From Ryuthela nishihirai (taxonomy: Eukaryota > Arthropoda > Arachnida > Araneae > Heptathelidae): a DNA stretch of 64,000 nucleotides. Location of the stretch: contig JAWZYU010000011.1 of NCBI GenBank assembly GCA_038380435.1, positions 87,210,501 through 87,274,500 on the forward strand, read 5' to 3'. Positions within the stretch are counted from its first letter, which is position 1. Each line of letters starts with the position of its first letter. The notes beneath the pieces were generated by a model. The model ran no database searches and was not told the DNA's origin. It was given only the letters and a program-made list of their open reading frames with translations. Position numbers and translations under genes: made by a program. Positions 1-10,700 of this stretch are shown here, piece by piece.

Positions 1-591
1 ATGAAAATTGAATTGAATGAGAATTGATTATAGTCAAAATGGAATAAGTAGGCGACAGAGGAATCCGAAAATTTCGATACTTATAATTAATTCATTATCA
101 CCCTGATACAAGATTTCAGTCAAAACTTTTGATCAGTGGGATGCTGGAGATTTGAGACCAATTGAGTAACAGATTAGTTTTCGGGTTGAAAATACTATTT
201 TACTCTTCTCCTTTATTTATTTCCTTAAATCTTGAACACTGTTGTTGGCTTTATAGGAAATGGGGAATTAAAAAAAAACCTCTTCTTACGAAGGTCGATT
301 CGGTTATCAGCTGCTTTTGTTTTCTCTGCCAAATGAGAAAAATCATTCGATTTCAAAAACAGGGGGAAAATGGCGACAAATGATTCAGAGAATTGCTCTG
401 AGGATCCAAAGGAAACCTCTCGTTTGCTCCCAACAGATTATGTTTAAGTGTCCCCTCTCCCTCGCCTCTTTTTTGCTGCAATCAAACGAACCAGGTCACA
501 AGGACCCCAATGCTAAGAGCAGGGTTTCAGAAAGGAATCCACTGAAAAGCTGCTAGGATAAGCAACTTCTGAGGGTCTTGAAAAAGTCCAC
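1..591. other. No gene recognised; possible upstream part of RTE copy 1
   Basis: AT-rich sequence without a convincing coding region. The part from about 400 onward may belong to the 5' UTR of the LINE that follows, but it does not align by eye with the 5' UTR of the copy at 28.4-32.5 kb, so its start is not fixed. Confidence 0.4.
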
Positions 592-599
592 TTGAAAAG

Positions 600-3500
600 G
601 TGGTGCCTGAAGTTCCTACCAGCATCGGTGACTTCAGCCTTTAGTGGAGGAGGAACGGGTCTTTGCCCCATGCCTGCGATCAGGGGGCTGTTTGATATTG
701 TTGGCCCTACCAATCTCAATAAACCTAATTTCTTTAAAAATCCTACTAATCATTTTCTTTCTGCAGGAACGTGGAATGTGAGGACATTACATAGAGATTA
801 TTCTCTTGATGTCCTCATGCAGGAATTCCAGCGCTATAACCTAGATATTCTAGGCTTGCAAGAGACCAGATGGACAGGTAAAGGTGAGATACTTAAAAAT
901 AACTTTAAATTTCTCTTTACAGGGAGGGAGGATGGAAAGCATCACCAAGGCGTGGGTCTGCTGCTCAGCAGACATGCTAGTGATGCTCTTCTAGGATATG
1001 AGTGCATTAATGAAAGGTTTCTTACAGCAAAATTTCAGACAAGCATTAAAAACTTGAATGTTATCTGCTGTTATGCCCCCACTGAGGATGCTGATGAGGA
1101 TGAGAAGGATAGGTTTTACGGACAACTTCAGGACATTTTGAATTCTGTCAAGAAAGGAGATATTACCCTTGTTCTTGGTGACTTCAATGCCAAAGTTGGT
1201 ACCGACTCTGACCTTTGGGGAGGAGTAATAGGTCCTTTTGGTATTGGTAGCTGCAATGGCAATGGGCAACGTCTCCTACAGGTAAGTAAACTCAATGGTT
1301 TCAGAATAACTAACACATATTACAAACACCGCGACATACATAAATACACATGGGTTTCACCTGATGGGCTGCATAGGAATATGATTGATTATATATTAAT
1401 TAACAGCAAATGGGCTAGTTCTGTTAGAAATACCAGGGCATATAGGGGAGCTGAAATTGGATCTGACCATTACCTTGTTAAAAGTGTCTTGCAACTTAAA
1501 CTTAAAAAGTGTTGTGCTAGAGTTAAAAAATTTACTTTTAATTCTGAAGCTCTGAATGACCCAGTTATAACTAAAGCTTACCATGATAGGTTACTTAGTC
1601 ATTATGACAGTCATGGTTTGCTTAATACTGAAGTTGAGGAAGAATGGGGCCATTTTAAACAGGCTTTTTTGGAAACTAACAGTACTCTTTTAGGAAAAAA
1701 GGAGCAGAGGAGACAGAATTATTTAAGTGACAAGGCAATTGAACTTATTTCAGAAAGAAGGAATTGCAGGAATGTCCTTAATCAGTACCCTACTAGTCCT
1801 AATAGAAAAGATTACAGAGAGCTTAATAAACGTGTAAAGGATCAGTTAGCTACTGATAAAAATCTTTGGCTTGATAGCTTGGCTGACAAAGCTGAGGAAG
1901 CGGTTAGGCAGCACAACAGCAGAGAGCTGTACCAGATAGTTAATGTTTTATGTGGTAGAAAACGGACAGGCATACAGGGATTGAAGGATAAACAAGGTAA
2001 GGTTATAGAAGGTGAGGATTCTCTCATGGCTAGGTGGGCTGAGCATTTCAGTGATGTTCTAAACAATGTGGTTAGTTCTACTCCCATTGTTTGTAATGAT
2101 GATAGATGCATTGGCAGCTTTAATGTTGGCCCTATAACACAATCTGAAGTTAGTTTGGCTATCTCTAAACTGAAACTTCATAAATCCCCAGGGGTAGATG
2201 AAATTACTACAGAAATGCTCAGAGCTGGGAATGTTTTGGTTATCACTTGGATGACTGAAATTTTGAATAACTTTTATGATAAAGGCATGGTTCCTAAAGA
2301 TTTTACCAGGGCTATTATTATCCCTATTTTCAAAAAAGGTGATCGCAGTTCTTGTGATAACTATAGGGGTATCAGCCTACTCTCTGTTCCAGGTAAAGTT
2401 CTTTCCATGATTGTGCTTAATAGAATTAAGAATCTGGTTGACAGGCAATTGCGTGATGAGCAATGTGGATTCAGAAGTGGTAGGGGATGTGTAGATCAGA
2501 TATTTTCACTTAGGCAGATTCTTGAGAAATGTTTAGAGTTTCAGAAACCTTTGGTTGCTAGCTTTGTTGATTTCAAAAAGGCTTTCGACTCTGTTGATCG
2601 TAATAATTTGTGGTTGATTGTGAGATCATATGGTATACCAGACAAGTTAGTTAACATAATGAAAGCTCTCTATAATAACACTGAGTCATGTGTGAGGGTT
2701 GGTAAGTCTTGTAGCAATTGGTTTAGCATTACTTCTGGTGTTCGACAAGGGTGCATTTTGTCTCCTTTTCTCTTTAGTTTGGTTGTTGATTATGTTATGC
2801 GAAATTCACTTCAAGGGAAAGCTTTTGGCCTTAAATGGGCTGGAGATACGAAAATTTCTGATTTAGATTATGCTGATGATTTAGCCCTTTTGGCAAATGA
2901 TGTTGATGAGATGAACTCTTTCATTCGAACTGTTGATGAGACTGGGAGTACAGTAGGTCTGGTTGTAAACAGAGAGAAAACTAAAGTGATGAAAATTGGT
3001 CAGGCAGGTTGTGATTCAGTTAATCTGAATGGTTGCAGTCTTGAGCAGGTGTCACAGTTTAATTATCTTGGGAGCTATGTAACTGATACAGGTGATGTAC
3101 GGCATGAGATTAACAGACGAATAGGTATTGCTGCCGGGACTTTTAAGAATCTATGGAGATTGTGGAGAAATAGGCGTATACACCTAAAGACTAAAATTAG
3201 ACTGTATAATAGTTTGGTTCTTTCTAGGGTTAGTTATGGTAGTGAAACTTGGACGCTGTGTAAACAAGATAACAGGAAACTAGATGCTTTTGATTCTAGA
3301 TGCTTACGCAATATCTTGGGTATTAGGTGGTTTAACTTTGTAACTAATGATGAGGTTAGGCAAAGGAGTCTGCAACCTCCTTTAAGCAGCATATTGTGCA
3401 GAGAGAGACTCCGCTGGTTTGGTCATGTTGCCCGTATGGATAATTATAGATTGGCGAATAGGGTTATGAACAGTGTGCCTAGAGGCTTCAGAAGGAGGGG

Positions 3501-3653
3501 GAGACCTAGGATGCGGTGGGCAGACAATGTCAAACAGGACCTTGTTAGAATTGGTGTGCAGTGGCCGGATGCAGCAGATGTAGCTCAGGACAGATATGCT
3601 TGGAGAAGTAAACTGCGTGGTCTGGTTGGACCTCCGTAGCCCATGGCTGCTTG

Positions 3654-3684
<31 letters not shown>

Positions 3685-3686
3685 GG
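600..3686 (+). mobile_element. RTE-like non-LTR retrotransposon, copy 1, apparently full-length ORF
   Basis: The element carries one long ORF with endonuclease and reverse transcriptase, and ends just after the stop codon with the sequence CCCATGGCTGCTTGAG and a (GAT)n tail to about 3685. Short-microsatellite tails directly after the ORF are typical of RTE-clade LINEs. The same 3' end occurs in copies at 20.77, 28.38 and 52.71 kb. The 5' boundary is uncertain; shared sequence with copy 3 (CTTTGCCCCATGCCTG and onward) begins near 630. It lies in the intron, or in flanking DNA, downstream of chitinase exon 11451, antisense to that gene. Confidence 0.9.
670..3639 (+). CDS. RTE-like LINE polyprotein: AP endonuclease and reverse transcriptase
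   Basis: The ATG at 670 is the first in-frame methionine of a frame open from 592, giving about 989 residues. Endonuclease: GTWNVRTLH near residue 33, LQETRW near 65, CYAPTEDADEDEKDRFYGQL near 135, GDFNA near 170, SDHYLV near 264. Reverse transcriptase: IPIFKKGDRSSCDNYRGISL, CGFRSGRG, motif A FVDFKKAFDSV near 632, GVRQGCILSPF and motif C YADD near 734. The C-terminal part has RWFGHVARM and GRPRMRWADNV, common in RTE and CFDP2-like ORFs. No stop, frameshift or loss of a catalytic residue was seen, unlike copies 2-4. It nicks target DNA and reverse-transcribes its own RNA at the nick. It could be recently active; this is an inference from the intact frame. Confidence 0.9.
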   Translation: MPAIRGLFDIVGPTNLNKPNFFKNPTNHFLSAGTWNVRTLHRDYSLDVLMQEFQRYNLDILGLQETRWTGKGEILKNNFKFLFTGREDGKHHQGVGLLLSRHASDALLGYECINERFLTAKFQTSIKNLNVICCYAPTEDADEDEKDRFYGQLQDILNSVKKGDITLVLGDFNAKVGTDSDLWGGVIGPFGIGSCNGNGQRLLQVSKLNGFRITNTYYKHRDIHKYTWVSPDGLHRNMIDYILINSKWASSVRNTRAYRGAEIGSDHYLVKSVLQLKLKKCCARVKKFTFNSEALNDPVITKAYHDRLLSHYDSHGLLNTEVEEEWGHFKQAFLETNSTLLGKKEQRRQNYLSDKAIELISERRNCRNVLNQYPTSPNRKDYRELNKRVKDQLATDKNLWLDSLADKAEEAVRQHNSRELYQIVNVLCGRKRTGIQGLKDKQGKVIEGEDSLMARWAEHFSDVLNNVVSSTPIVCNDDRCIGSFNVGPITQSEVSLAISKLKLHKSPGVDEITTEMLRAGNVLVITWMTEILNNFYDKGMVPKDFTRAIIIPIFKKGDRSSCDNYRGISLLSVPGKVLSMIVLNRIKNLVDRQLRDEQCGFRSGRGCVDQIFSLRQILEKCLEFQKPLVASFVDFKKAFDSVDRNNLWLIVRSYGIPDKLVNIMKALYNNTESCVRVGKSCSNWFSITSGVRQGCILSPFLFSLVVDYVMRNSLQGKAFGLKWAGDTKISDLDYADDLALLANDVDEMNSFIRTVDETGSTVGLVVNREKTKVMKIGQAGCDSVNLNGCSLEQVSQFNYLGSYVTDTGDVRHEINRRIGIAAGTFKNLWRLWRNRRIHLKTKIRLYNSLVLSRVSYGSETWTLCKQDNRKLDAFDSRCLRNILGIRWFNFVTNDEVRQRSLQPPLSSILCRERLRWFGHVARMDNYRLANRVMNSVPRGFRRRGRPRMRWADNVKQDLVRIGVQWPDAADVAQDRYAWRSKLRGLVGPP

Positions 3687-4192
3687 GTTGTTCAGCACGT
3701 GTTTTGATGTGTCCACTGGGATCACTGGATCCCGGCTGATCCCACCACCAGCTAGGTGGCGACCGCTCCAAGCCGAAAGGTGCCGCCATGCGCAACAATG
3801 TAAAATGGCGATTCCGCCTCCTTTAGCAGACGAGTCTCGAACCAACGGAATGGGAATTTTCAACTTTTCATTTGGTGAACCAATCTCTCACTTGCTGCTC
3901 ATGAGGGAAATTTCAGTTCCAGTTGAATAATTCTACGAATTATAATGAACGAAATAAGAACTTTTATTAAGCAAACGAATTAATCTTGACTCCACTTGGA
4001 AGTATCAAATGAAAAGAGAGGATGAGTTATTTATTATCATTTAAAAACAAACTTAATACAATGCGCAAAGTAGAAATGGCAACACCGCGAAAGAAGTGAT
4101 GGATGCTGCCGAAAGTGACGGGATGAAAGCTATGAGGGGTGGATGTGCAAAGGATCAAAACACGGAAAGTGAGAACCTAAGGTACAGTCGCT

Positions 4193-4314
4193 CAAAAAAG
4201 TATCCGAATCACCGAGGTTGCCAGATCAACGATTTCTAAAAAAATCGTTGCCAGATATTTTTTCTGAATTCTGTAAGCAACCATAGTGTTCGGATACTTT
4301 TTTGAGCGACTGTA
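4193..4314. mobile_element. Tc1-like foldback MITE, copy 1
   Basis: 122 bp bounded by TA, starting TACAGTCGCTCAAAAAAG and ending with its reverse complement. The inner left arm is shortened after TATCCGAA, while the right arm is nearly complete (GTTGCCAGATATTTTTTC, CATAGTGTTCGGATAC). It is one of seven family members in the window. TA ends and the CAGTCGCTCAAAAAAGTAT terminus point to Tc1/mariner. Confidence 0.85.
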
Positions 4315-5279
4315 CGTGCCTTCATTGCAGATTCATCAGTACAGAGTAGCCCACCTCGGGCGGTTATACAAGCCTGTAGATGTCTCTGCATTCCATCTAT
4401 CAGATGGTTAATGGTGTCCTGAGGTATGACCTTCCAAACAGCATCCAATTAATCTTTTTTGGCAACAGTCTTACTTAGAAGGTAGGTGTGTCATGTTAAT
4501 GTGCTCCGAAATATGCTATTTAATAAATTCATATCTTCAACTATCCATTGATTTTTGTTATGCGGATATTTTGGTTTGAGAAGAGCAACGCACGTAAGTT
4601 ATAAATTTTGTGATGATCTTTAAGCTGACTTATTTACGATAATCTGGACTTGTCACGTCACTACGAAGATACGAAGGCTGGTATGCTAACGCGCATGTGC
4701 ATCGAGTGTAAAGTGTGATGGCGAGAACTGTTGTCTGTTATTCATTTATGCTCGAGGTTAAGAATTCTTCTGGGGTGCCGATATGTTTAAATACGCAGCT
4801 CATTTAAGAAGGGAGATGACGTCATCGACTTGTTGCGCTACGTTTCTTGCTTTCTAAGAAGATTGATTCAGTAGAGTAGTATACATCTTCTGCTCAAAAG
4901 TTAATAGATTAATAAGCGATATCTTACATATTTATTAAGTATTAAGATATATTAAATTGTAAGATGGAAAATCCATGTGCAGAATGTGGTGCAGAATGTG
5001 GTGCAGATATCGTTGATCTGACAAGTGACTTTGCACCGCGCTGGAAAGTTTAGTTTAAGATTTTTTTTTTATTATTATTTATTGTGTTGGAATCGCAGAG
5101 ATTAGTTATCTCAAAGTGAGCTCCGAGAGTAAAAGCAGATGCAAGAGGTTATAAGTGCAAGACATATTCTGTATGGAAAGGGAAGAGAGGTGAATTGAAT
5201 GTTGGCATAAATGGATCACCTGACCCTGGGATATCGAAAGAGCCAAGAAGACAGAGCCTTGTCTTGCTGAAGTGATGAA
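4315..5279. other. No feature recognised
   Basis: Mixed-composition sequence without a supportable gene or repeat. Short open stretches occur on both strands but have no recognisable motif. Confidence 0.5.
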
Positions 5280-6653
5280 ACACATCGTTGAAATGTTTAG
5301 TAAACAGATCGTTTCAACAGAGATATGGATTGGTGACCATGAAGTGCAATTGTAAAAAATTCCTAACTACAAAGCTTGTTATAAATGTCAAAATGAAAGT
5401 AATTGTGTTTGTTAAGCAATGCATAACAGTGTATGGATTAAATAACGCTTTTTCAACTTCTGATATGGTAGAAATTCCTTTTAAATTAAACAATATAGCT
5501 TTCCTTTTACTGAGAGTTTACAGATTGCATTCTCATACGAAGCAAACGTTTGTTGGAGAACTAGAAAGTAAGCTAGAAATTATAAATAGCAATAATATCT
5601 TAATGATAGGGGACATGAATATTAGCTTAAAGGGAACAGATGATTAAGTCAAATGGTTTCAATATATATCAGGATGAGATCTCTAGAGAGGAAGCAAAAA
5701 CATGTTTGGAACATGCATGTATAGGAAATACGATCCAAAATAATTTAACTATTTATATTTCTAAACTTCATATTACCGTTCATTATTTTATTGGAATAAA
5801 CTTTCGATCTGAATTAATCAGAAACATTTAACCACAATATGTAGGATAAATATGGACAAATCAAAAGGGTCTTTGAGGGCTAAAGACAAAAGATTTTGGA
5901 TAATGATGGTAATATTAAGCAGCATTGGAAAATTATAAATGATTTGTCTGGTAAGGGCAGCAAAAAAATACAATGTCCCCATTTTGAAATGAGAAGGGAA
6001 AATATGATTTACCCTTTTAACGAAAATCCAGTGTTGTTTACTAATAAGTTTAATAGCTACTATATAGAAATTATTGGTGGCCGCGTAAAGGAAATTCCTG
6101 ATTACTTTGACAATGAAAGTCCTAAGTCGATTTTGTCTCTAAATTCTACTTTTATTGATTACATATTAGAAAATGAGATTTTTGGAATCATTGCGTCGTT
6201 AATATTAGGAAAAGCCTCTGCAGCTGATCAGATATCTGTGGAGACATTTAAGGAAATTAAAAACGAAAATTTATGTCGCCTCTTTCCCTCATCGTTATCA
6301 TCGGGATGCTTCCCTTCAATTCATTGTGTGCAAAAAAAAGTGTCGCTCTGAGATAAAACAACCCAAAACAACCCTTCAAATTTGAAAACTTCTACCGTTG
6401 TTCCAATATACAAAGGAGGTGAACATTTAGGTATTGCAAATTACGGGCCGATATTTGCTATCAATAGCTAATTTCATTGCTATCAATATTTTCAAAAATT
6501 TCGAAAAAATAATTAAAACTAGAATTTTAAATTTTTGAATAGAAATTATTATTTTTCTGTACATCATAATGGTGTTAATAAAAATATAGGCACTGATGAT
6601 GCTATTTTACAACTGACTTGCACAGTATACAGAGCTATAAATGATAATCTGTA

Positions 6654-7022
6654 GTGATATTTTTGGACTTCAAAAATGCGTTTGATTCGATTTCGCATGA
6701 TTTATTGATAAAAAATTTTGAAATGGCTGGAGTTCGGAGAAAACTTTTGAAATGGTTGGAAACATATTTGAAAAATAGAACTCAAAGAGTAAAAATAGTA
6801 AACTCCTTTAGCAAAGAAATTGAATTAAATGTGCAGTCCCACAGGGTTCTGTATTGGGACCAATATTATTTAAATGATATTTCTAATCTTGAACATAAAG
6901 GAAAAATACTAACTTTCGTTAAAGATACAGCTTTGATATATGCGGCTAACAATGAAAATATTTTAAATGAAGAAATAAATGAAGACTTGGGTAAAATTAG
7001 AAATGGTTCCTTAAAAAAATAA
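6654..7022 (+). pseudogene. Reverse transcriptase fragment of the CR1-like LINE
   Basis: The frame encodes IFLDFKNAFDSISHDLLIK, which contains RT motif A with its catalytic Asp, then KLLKWLETYLKNRTQRVKI as in CR1, jockey and L2 enzymes. The region after NSFSKEIELNVQ corresponds to PQGSVLGP but is scrambled by small indels, and the YADD motif has become an unrecognisable FVKDTAL-like stretch. The frame ends at a stop without the rest of the domain. No function is expected. Confidence 0.75.
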
Positions 7023-7559
7023 ATTATTATTAATTTCGAAAGCAAAGGATTTATATTTCAGTTTAAAAAAATAATAAAGTTGATAAATTAAAAAAAAAAT
7101 TGTTTTATCATTCTGTGAACTGCATAGGACATCACTGTACATGTAGAGCAATTGCGAGTGTAGAATATTATAAATATTTTTGAGTTTATATAGACAGTCG
7201 GTTAAGTTGAGATGAACATATCAACATGTGGCAAAAAAGATTAATGCGCTAATTCCAAAATGATTTTACATTAGAAATTTTGGGAATAGCACATTCTTAA
7301 AGTTTATATGTAATGCTTGGATTAAATCATATTTCAATTATGGAATAATATGTTGGGAAGGAATGTATTAGAGTAAAGTTAAATCATTGGTTGCTATCCA
7401 AAATGGAGTAATTAGATGTATTTTACGGAAAAAAAATATGATAGCATTAAATGTTTTTATAAATTTACAAATTCTACAATTTTACCATTAAGGAAAATTT
7501 ATGTTTATAATAAAATTTAATATTTAAAAAAGCATTACAGAGAAAAATAAAATATAAAT

Positions 7560-7751
7560 AAATACCCCCTCAAGCAGCTGCTTGCCACAGAGGTCTGACA
7601 GGAGCCTGTCAGTTTATATGCCAAAGTAGAAGATCTGAGAGGATGGCAGGACCTCAGCAGAAAAACAACACATACAACCATGCCTTATCCGGGGCTCGAA
7701 CCCAGGTCCCTTAGATCAGTAGCCAAGCGCGCTAACCACTCGGCCATGGGA
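7560..7751 (-). mobile_element. tRNA-derived SINE, copy a
   Basis: Read on the minus strand it begins CCATGGCCGAGTGGTTAGCG (A-box-like) and continues to the B box GGTTCGAGCCC, so the head resembles a Leu/Ser-type tRNA. A shared body follows, containing CTGCTGAGGTC and GACAGGCTCCTGTCAG, and the tail is A/T-rich (AAATA-like). It sits inside the C-terminal part of the CR1-like LINE. Pol III transcription is expected from the A and B boxes; mobilisation would need LINE machinery. Confidence 0.8.
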
Positions 7752-7881
7752 AAGTGACATTAAAATAGTAATGCAAAATACCAGACAAGGATACATATTT
7801 ATTTTATTGTACCACTTCCGAGGAAAAATATTGCATAAATTTGGCGCCAAAAATATTCAATAGCTTACCAGAAATCATGAA

Positions 7882-8037
7882 AAATAAATAAATAAATACC
7901 CCCTCAAGCAGCTGCTTGCCATAGAGGTCTGACAGGAGCCTGTCAGTTTATATGCCAGAGTAGAAGGTCTGTGAGGATGGTAGGCCACAGCAGAAAAACG
8001 ACACAACAGTCATGCCTTACCCGGGGCTCGAACCCAG
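7882..8037 (-). mobile_element. tRNA-derived SINE, copy b, 5'-truncated
   Basis: Same body and tail as copy a, about 130 bp away. It stops at the B box (CTGGGTTCGAGCCCCGGG on the minus strand) and lacks the A-box part of the tRNA head. The tail contains repeated AAATA. 5' truncation is the usual result of incomplete reverse transcription. Confidence 0.8.
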
Positions 8038-8481
8038 AAAGATGAAAGAAATTTTCATACATTTTCGCGAAAACTAAAAAAACTGGATTTATGATTTTGA
8101 GGATTTAGAAAAAAATCTTTAAAATTAGAGGGACTGCTCCTAATTTCTAATTTTAAAATATTTTTCTTCTTTCTTTTTATCTCACTTTAAAACGTTAAAA
8201 TTTTGAATAAAATAATTGTTGCAATTTCAGTTTCTTTTAATTAAGTCTATTTCTTTTTATGCTATTGATGTGATCATGAGAGAAAGTTTTAATATTCTAA
8301 TATATTAAAAATGTTGCTTTCATTGTTCATTTATTTTTTTTAACCTGCTAACCTACACCACGTGCGAGTCTTCGAACTCTTGTGCTGTTGTGCATTTCCA
8401 AAAATATCTTGTAAATAGTTATACTGTGTCATAAATAATACGAATGGAAATAAAGATTACTACCACTTAAGCTCGCAACTG

Positions 8482-8587
8482 TACAGTCGCTCAAAAAAGT
8501 ATCCGAACACTATAGTTGCTTACAGAATTCAGAAAAAATATCTGGCAACGATTTTTTTAGAAATTAGTGATATGGCAACCTTCGTGG
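8482..8587. mobile_element. Tc1-like foldback MITE, copy 2 (left half)
   Basis: Begins TACAGTCGCTCAAAAAAG and runs through AATATCTGGCAACGATTTTT to GGCAACCTTCGTG, which is the centre of the complete palindromic member at 42 kb. The right arm is missing. Confidence 0.8.
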
Positions 8588-8899
8588 ACATGGTCGCAGT
8601 GGGTCTGATTGACCCTTGATATGTTTCTTAACATTAAACACCTGCATGTTGATTTCTTCTTATAAATTTTATTTTTAATGATCTGAAACAAATTCCGATC
8701 ATTGATGTACTTATCGATCGCTTTAAGGTCATGAATAATTCATTCTTTCTTTCATTGCCACAGTTTTATGCTTGTGAATGACATCCAAAAATGCGAAAAT
8801 GCTTCACCGAATTTGATAATGTTATACAGATCAGAGAGTATCTAAACAAAAGGCGAGAAAAGAAGCGATCGCATATTTGAGAGCGTCTGTTTTCTGTTT

Positions 8900-10129
8900 G
8901 TTTCTCTTTCTTTCTGTTTCTTTGTCTGTCTGTTCCTAAATGGTAACAGTAGAGGCGCCCCAAACTCTGTACATTGCTTCTAATCATAACTTATATCAAC
9001 GTAAAGGTTAGGGCCCCCAAATGTCACCCCCTCCAGGAGAGTGGTTGGAACTGCTTTTAAATGGTAACAGCTGGAACTTTGAAATCTCAGTACAAAGTTG
9101 TCTAGTCTAATCGCAGTTTAGAGCAACGTAACAAGTTATGACGTGAAAAATTTTTCCTTCCCCCCAAAAAAGGGAACAGCTTCTCAAAGGCAAGAGCTTT
9201 GACCACCAAATTCAGTTCACAATTTCCTCATATTGCTTAAATCAACTTAAAGTAACGAAAGAGTTTGTCCCTCATTATTCCCCCCCCCCCCCCTCCCTCA
9301 ACAAATGGCTCCCTGGAAGCTTTTCGATTTTGTTCCCGGAAAAAACGGGGAGGGATTTCTCTTAAAGTACAAGAAAAGAAACAAATAAGAACAACAAGAA
9401 AGAACACGTTCATTTTTCGGTATACAACTCTCATAGTGGCCTAAAGAAGCGTCCCAGCTTCACTCTCTCCCTATCTTTCTTTCCTATCCCCCCCCCCCCC
9501 CTCAAACACACACACACACTCAAAATATCGGGAAACATTTCTCGTACGCTATGAAAGCTAGGATCACTGAACTTAGTATACAATTTCCTATCATCACGAT
9601 TGTAAGGAAAGTGAAGACTTGACCGTCCCAGTGTTTCGTCCTCCCTCTCACAACAAAAAGCCCCTCCACATAAAACTGGGAAAAAAATTCCTTCTAAACG
9701 GTAAGATATCGAATCACCGAATAAGGTATACATCGTCCATTTATCTCTACCTGGTTTTAATAAATTTAAGGGTGTTTATCCCCCTCCCAATCACATGCCT
9801 TCCTGAGAAATAGGCGGGAGGGTTGTGTAAACTATTAGAGAGCCTAACGAGTTATATTCAAAAGAAAGTCAAAACAGCATAAAAAGAATTTTTCCTTCAG
9901 CTCTTAAAACAGAAAGTTTCATAGCCCCTCGCCCCCTGGTGGAAAAGTGAAAATTCATTGCTGCCGATATGAAACACTTCACCATCCCATTACACCACCA
10001 AATGTTCCAATTTCTCACGCCAATCGATCGTTTGCAATTATGACCTGAAAAACAGCAAGTCCTCTGATTTTCACTTTTTTCAAAGTCTCAAGTGGGGGTT
10101 GTTACCCCCCTTTTGTACGCCACTGATTA
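8900..10129. repeat. Degenerate long-unit tandem repeats, possibly a hAT-like element ending at 10129
   Basis: Blocks with related phrases recur (AAGTTATGACGTGAAAAATT, TATGACCTGAAAAACAG, poly-C runs, paired start phrases AATGGTAACAG), suggesting diverged tandem units of very roughly 150-190 bp. The right edge reads GGGGGGTTGT-type sequence then TTTTGTACGCCACTG; read on the minus strand this starts CAGTGGCGTACAAAAG, a terminus common in hAT elements. I could not find the matching left terminus, so the element call is tentative. The C runs at 9280-9295 and 9489-9502 are homopolymers. Confidence 0.4.
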
Positions 10130-10309
10130 GACCATTAGTGTCTTGTGTACATACACATGTCCATGAGTGTATCTGCTCTAATTGTTTTGAAATTTGTTCC
10201 CTTTTATACTTGAACATATGTATAGGTACAACAATGGGTTTCTGTTGCCTAGATCCAACAATCATATTTTATTTAGGCGAGAAATGCTCGACTGCCCAGA
10301 CAAAAGACT

Positions 10310-10700
10310 TTGCCCCTCCTACAACATCTCAGCATCTCTAATCTCCTGCTTAAAAGGAAAGAACATCTCAGCATCTTTAATCTCCTGGCCAAAAGGAAAG
10401 AACACATCTCAGTATCTCTATGTTCCTGCTCAAAAGGGCAATATCTCAGCATCTCTAATCTCCTGCTCAAAGGGAAAGAACACATCTCAGCATCTCTAAT
10501 CTTCTGCTCAAAAGGAAAAGACAACATCTCAGCATCTGTAATCTCCTGGTCAAAACAAATGACAATATCTCATCATCTCTAATCTCCTAATCAGAAGGAA
10601 AGAACAACATTTCAGCCTCTCTAATCTCCTGCTCAAATGGAAAGAACAACGTCTCAGCATCTCTAATCTCCTGTTCAAAAGGAAAGAAGAACATCTCAGC
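10310..10700. repeat. Minisatellite, 38-42 bp unit, about nine to ten copies
   Basis: A tandem array of units resembling CATCTCAGCATCTCTAATCT, then CCTGCTCAAAAGGAAAGAA. Unit length varies because of small indels near the A-rich end (ACA, ACAACA). Open frames on both strands across it are by-products of the repeat and are not annotated as genes. It lies in the intron after chitinase exon 11451 (downstream in gene direction). Confidence 0.85.

Larger units (their letters stand above)
5280..8180 (+). mobile_element. Decayed CR1/jockey-like LINE with two SINE insertions
   Basis: Fragments in several frames read in LINE order. At about 5510-5640 is an endonuclease piece (IINSNNILMIGDMNISL). At 5896-6270 is the linker with LGKASAADQIS. 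At 6650-6950 is reverse transcriptase motif A (IFLDFKNAFDSISHDLL) followed by a damaged VPQGSVLGP region. At 7150-7220 is a decayed YKYLGVYID-like segment. At 7790-7880 is the C-terminal VPLPRK...NSLPEIMKN segment. Stops and frameshifts are frequent. SINEs at 7560-7751 and 7882-8037 interrupt the end of the ORF, and a short repeat (6285-6385) interrupts the RT region. The tail runs on toward 8475 with AT-rich sequence. It is an old, inactive copy. Confidence 0.75.

Noticed and set aside
3382..3863. Minus-strand frames with long His or Ser runs
   Set aside because: They are antisense shadows of the RTE 3' end and its (GAT)n tail.
10194..10582. 80-100 codon frames rich in ISASLISCSKGK
   Set aside because: They are translations of the 38-42 bp minisatellite in several frames.
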